DNA of 14,561 bases, taken from NCBI GenBank assembly GCA_900766645.1, contig CAAFWD010000059.1, forward strand, positions 1-14,561. Reading direction: 5' to 3'. This stretch comes from an uncultured Cetobacterium sp. (lineage in GTDB: Bacteria; Fusobacteriota; Fusobacteriia; Fusobacteriales; Fusobacteriaceae). Position numbers and translations under genes: made by a program. Of the stretch, positions 14,004 through 14,561 are shown piece after piece. The notes under the pieces are model-generated. The model saw only the letters and a list, made by a program, of their open reading frames with translations. It did not search any database and was not told where the DNA came from. Position 1 is the stretch's first letter. The number at the start of each line of letters is the position of its first letter.

Positions 14004-14561
14004 TACTTTTCCTCCCTCTCTTTTTTTATTAATAATATTGATACAACTGTAGTTATCGGTACAGTCGCTATTATTCCTAAACTTCCTGCCAAGGCATTCA
14101 CCACTTCAATTGCTATTGTTGGAATATTTATAAACTGTTTATAAACCATTCCATATCCCCATATCATCATCATAAGAGGAAGTGATCCCCCTGCAAAAGC
14201 TAATATTAATGTATTTATCATAGTTCCCACTATATCTTTTCCTATTGCCATAGCCGATCTAAACAGTTCTTTAAAACATATATCTGGTTTTAAAATATAT
14301 AGCTCATTCACACATGAAGCCATAGACATAGCCACATCCATAACAGCTCCTAAAGAAGCTATTAGTATTGAAACAAATAGAAGTCCATCCACTTTTAAAC
14401 TATAATCTTTAGCTATATATAAAAGCTGCTCTCCCTCTGAAAGATTTAATCCTGTAAGATCTAAAATATATCCAAATGTATAAGTTATCACTCCTGCTAT
14501 TGTTACTCCTGATATAGTTCCCAATATTGCTGAATATGTTTTTCTATCAAAATTTCCTATG
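14003..14561 (-). CDS. YibE/F-family multi-pass membrane protein, partial (5' end beyond the right edge)
   Basis: The frame is open to the window edge; 185 residues of the C-terminal part are visible. An in-frame TTG at 14524 has no ribosome binding site, so the real start lies beyond 14561. The visible part has about five hydrophobic segments, including GLLFVSILIASLGAVMDVAM, whose G-x-x-MDVAMSMAS pattern is characteristic of the YibE/F family, and a final helix before the basic tail KKEREEK. The family's role is not established; a transporter-like function is only a guess. The stop TAG (14005-14003) shares one base with the GTG start of the phosphodiesterase lipoprotein, and that gene's SD lies within the end of this coding sequence, so the two form an operon. 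Confidence 0.82.
   Translation of the reverse strand, partial: IGNFDRKTYSAILGTISGVTIAGVITYTFGYILDLTGLNLSEGEQLLYIAKDYSLKVDGLLFVSILIASLGAVMDVAMSMASCVNELYILKPDICFKELFRSAMAIGKDIVGTMINTLILAFAGGSLPLMMMIWGYGMVYKQFINIPTIAIEVVNALAGSLGIIATVPITTVVSILLIKKEREEK

Overview
The window looks like chromosomal DNA from a member of the Fusobacteriota (Fusobacterium or Cetobacterium-like). It is very AT-rich, with A/T-ending codons and strong AGGAGG-type ribosome binding sites. It encodes diderm envelope parts, such as an OmpA/YiaD-type lipoprotein and other lipoproteins. The genus is inferred from composition and protein style, not from a search; the species is not resolved. No insertion sequence, prophage, CRISPR array or plasmid feature was seen. 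Codon use shifts in gap and pgk (more AAC, TTC and ATC codons), as expected for highly expressed glycolytic genes.

Layout. Bases 1-749 (minus strand) carry seven complete tRNA genes transcribed Pro-Gly-Arg-His-Gln-Lys-Leu from a near-perfect promoter, then a separately promoted tRNA-Gly cut by the left edge. Diverging from the cluster is a glycine-zipper/OmpA lipoprotein gene (999-1649, plus). It converges on a minus-strand operon (3642-1703) for a secreted UshA-type 5'-nucleotidase lipoprotein and a membrane-anchored FMN-binding protein with a covalent flavinylation motif. Further along on the minus strand are an RluD-family pseudouridine synthase (4668-3793) and a large sensor (6814-4739) with two periplasmic solute-binding-like domains and a cytoplasmic HD-GYP domain.

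The glycolytic pair gap (7080-8087) and pgk (8180-9379) runs on the plus strand, with a strong hairpin terminator between the two genes and another after pgk. From 14561 down to 9618 everything is on the minus strand: a YibE/F-family membrane protein cut by the right edge, overlapped by one base with a CpdB-type cyclic-nucleotide phosphodiesterase lipoprotein; then manA, followed 22 bases later by a multi-domain BglG/Mga-like regulator.

How the genes fit together. Three themes recur: glycolysis and sugar entry (gap, pgk, manA and the PTS-style regulator), salvage of external nucleotides by two different lipoprotein phosphoesterases, and envelope or signalling functions (OmpA lipoprotein, flavoprotein, HD-GYP sensor). 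The most unusual non-coding signal lies between pgk and the regulator gene (about 9445-9559, minus strand). It has two consecutive hairpins whose loops are runs of C (C5 and C8), the last followed by a U-tract. It looks like a small RNA, or a regulatory 3' UTR, with loops suited to pairing with Shine-Dalgarno sequences. Three start codons were reassigned from ribosome binding site position (3642, 6814, 11033).
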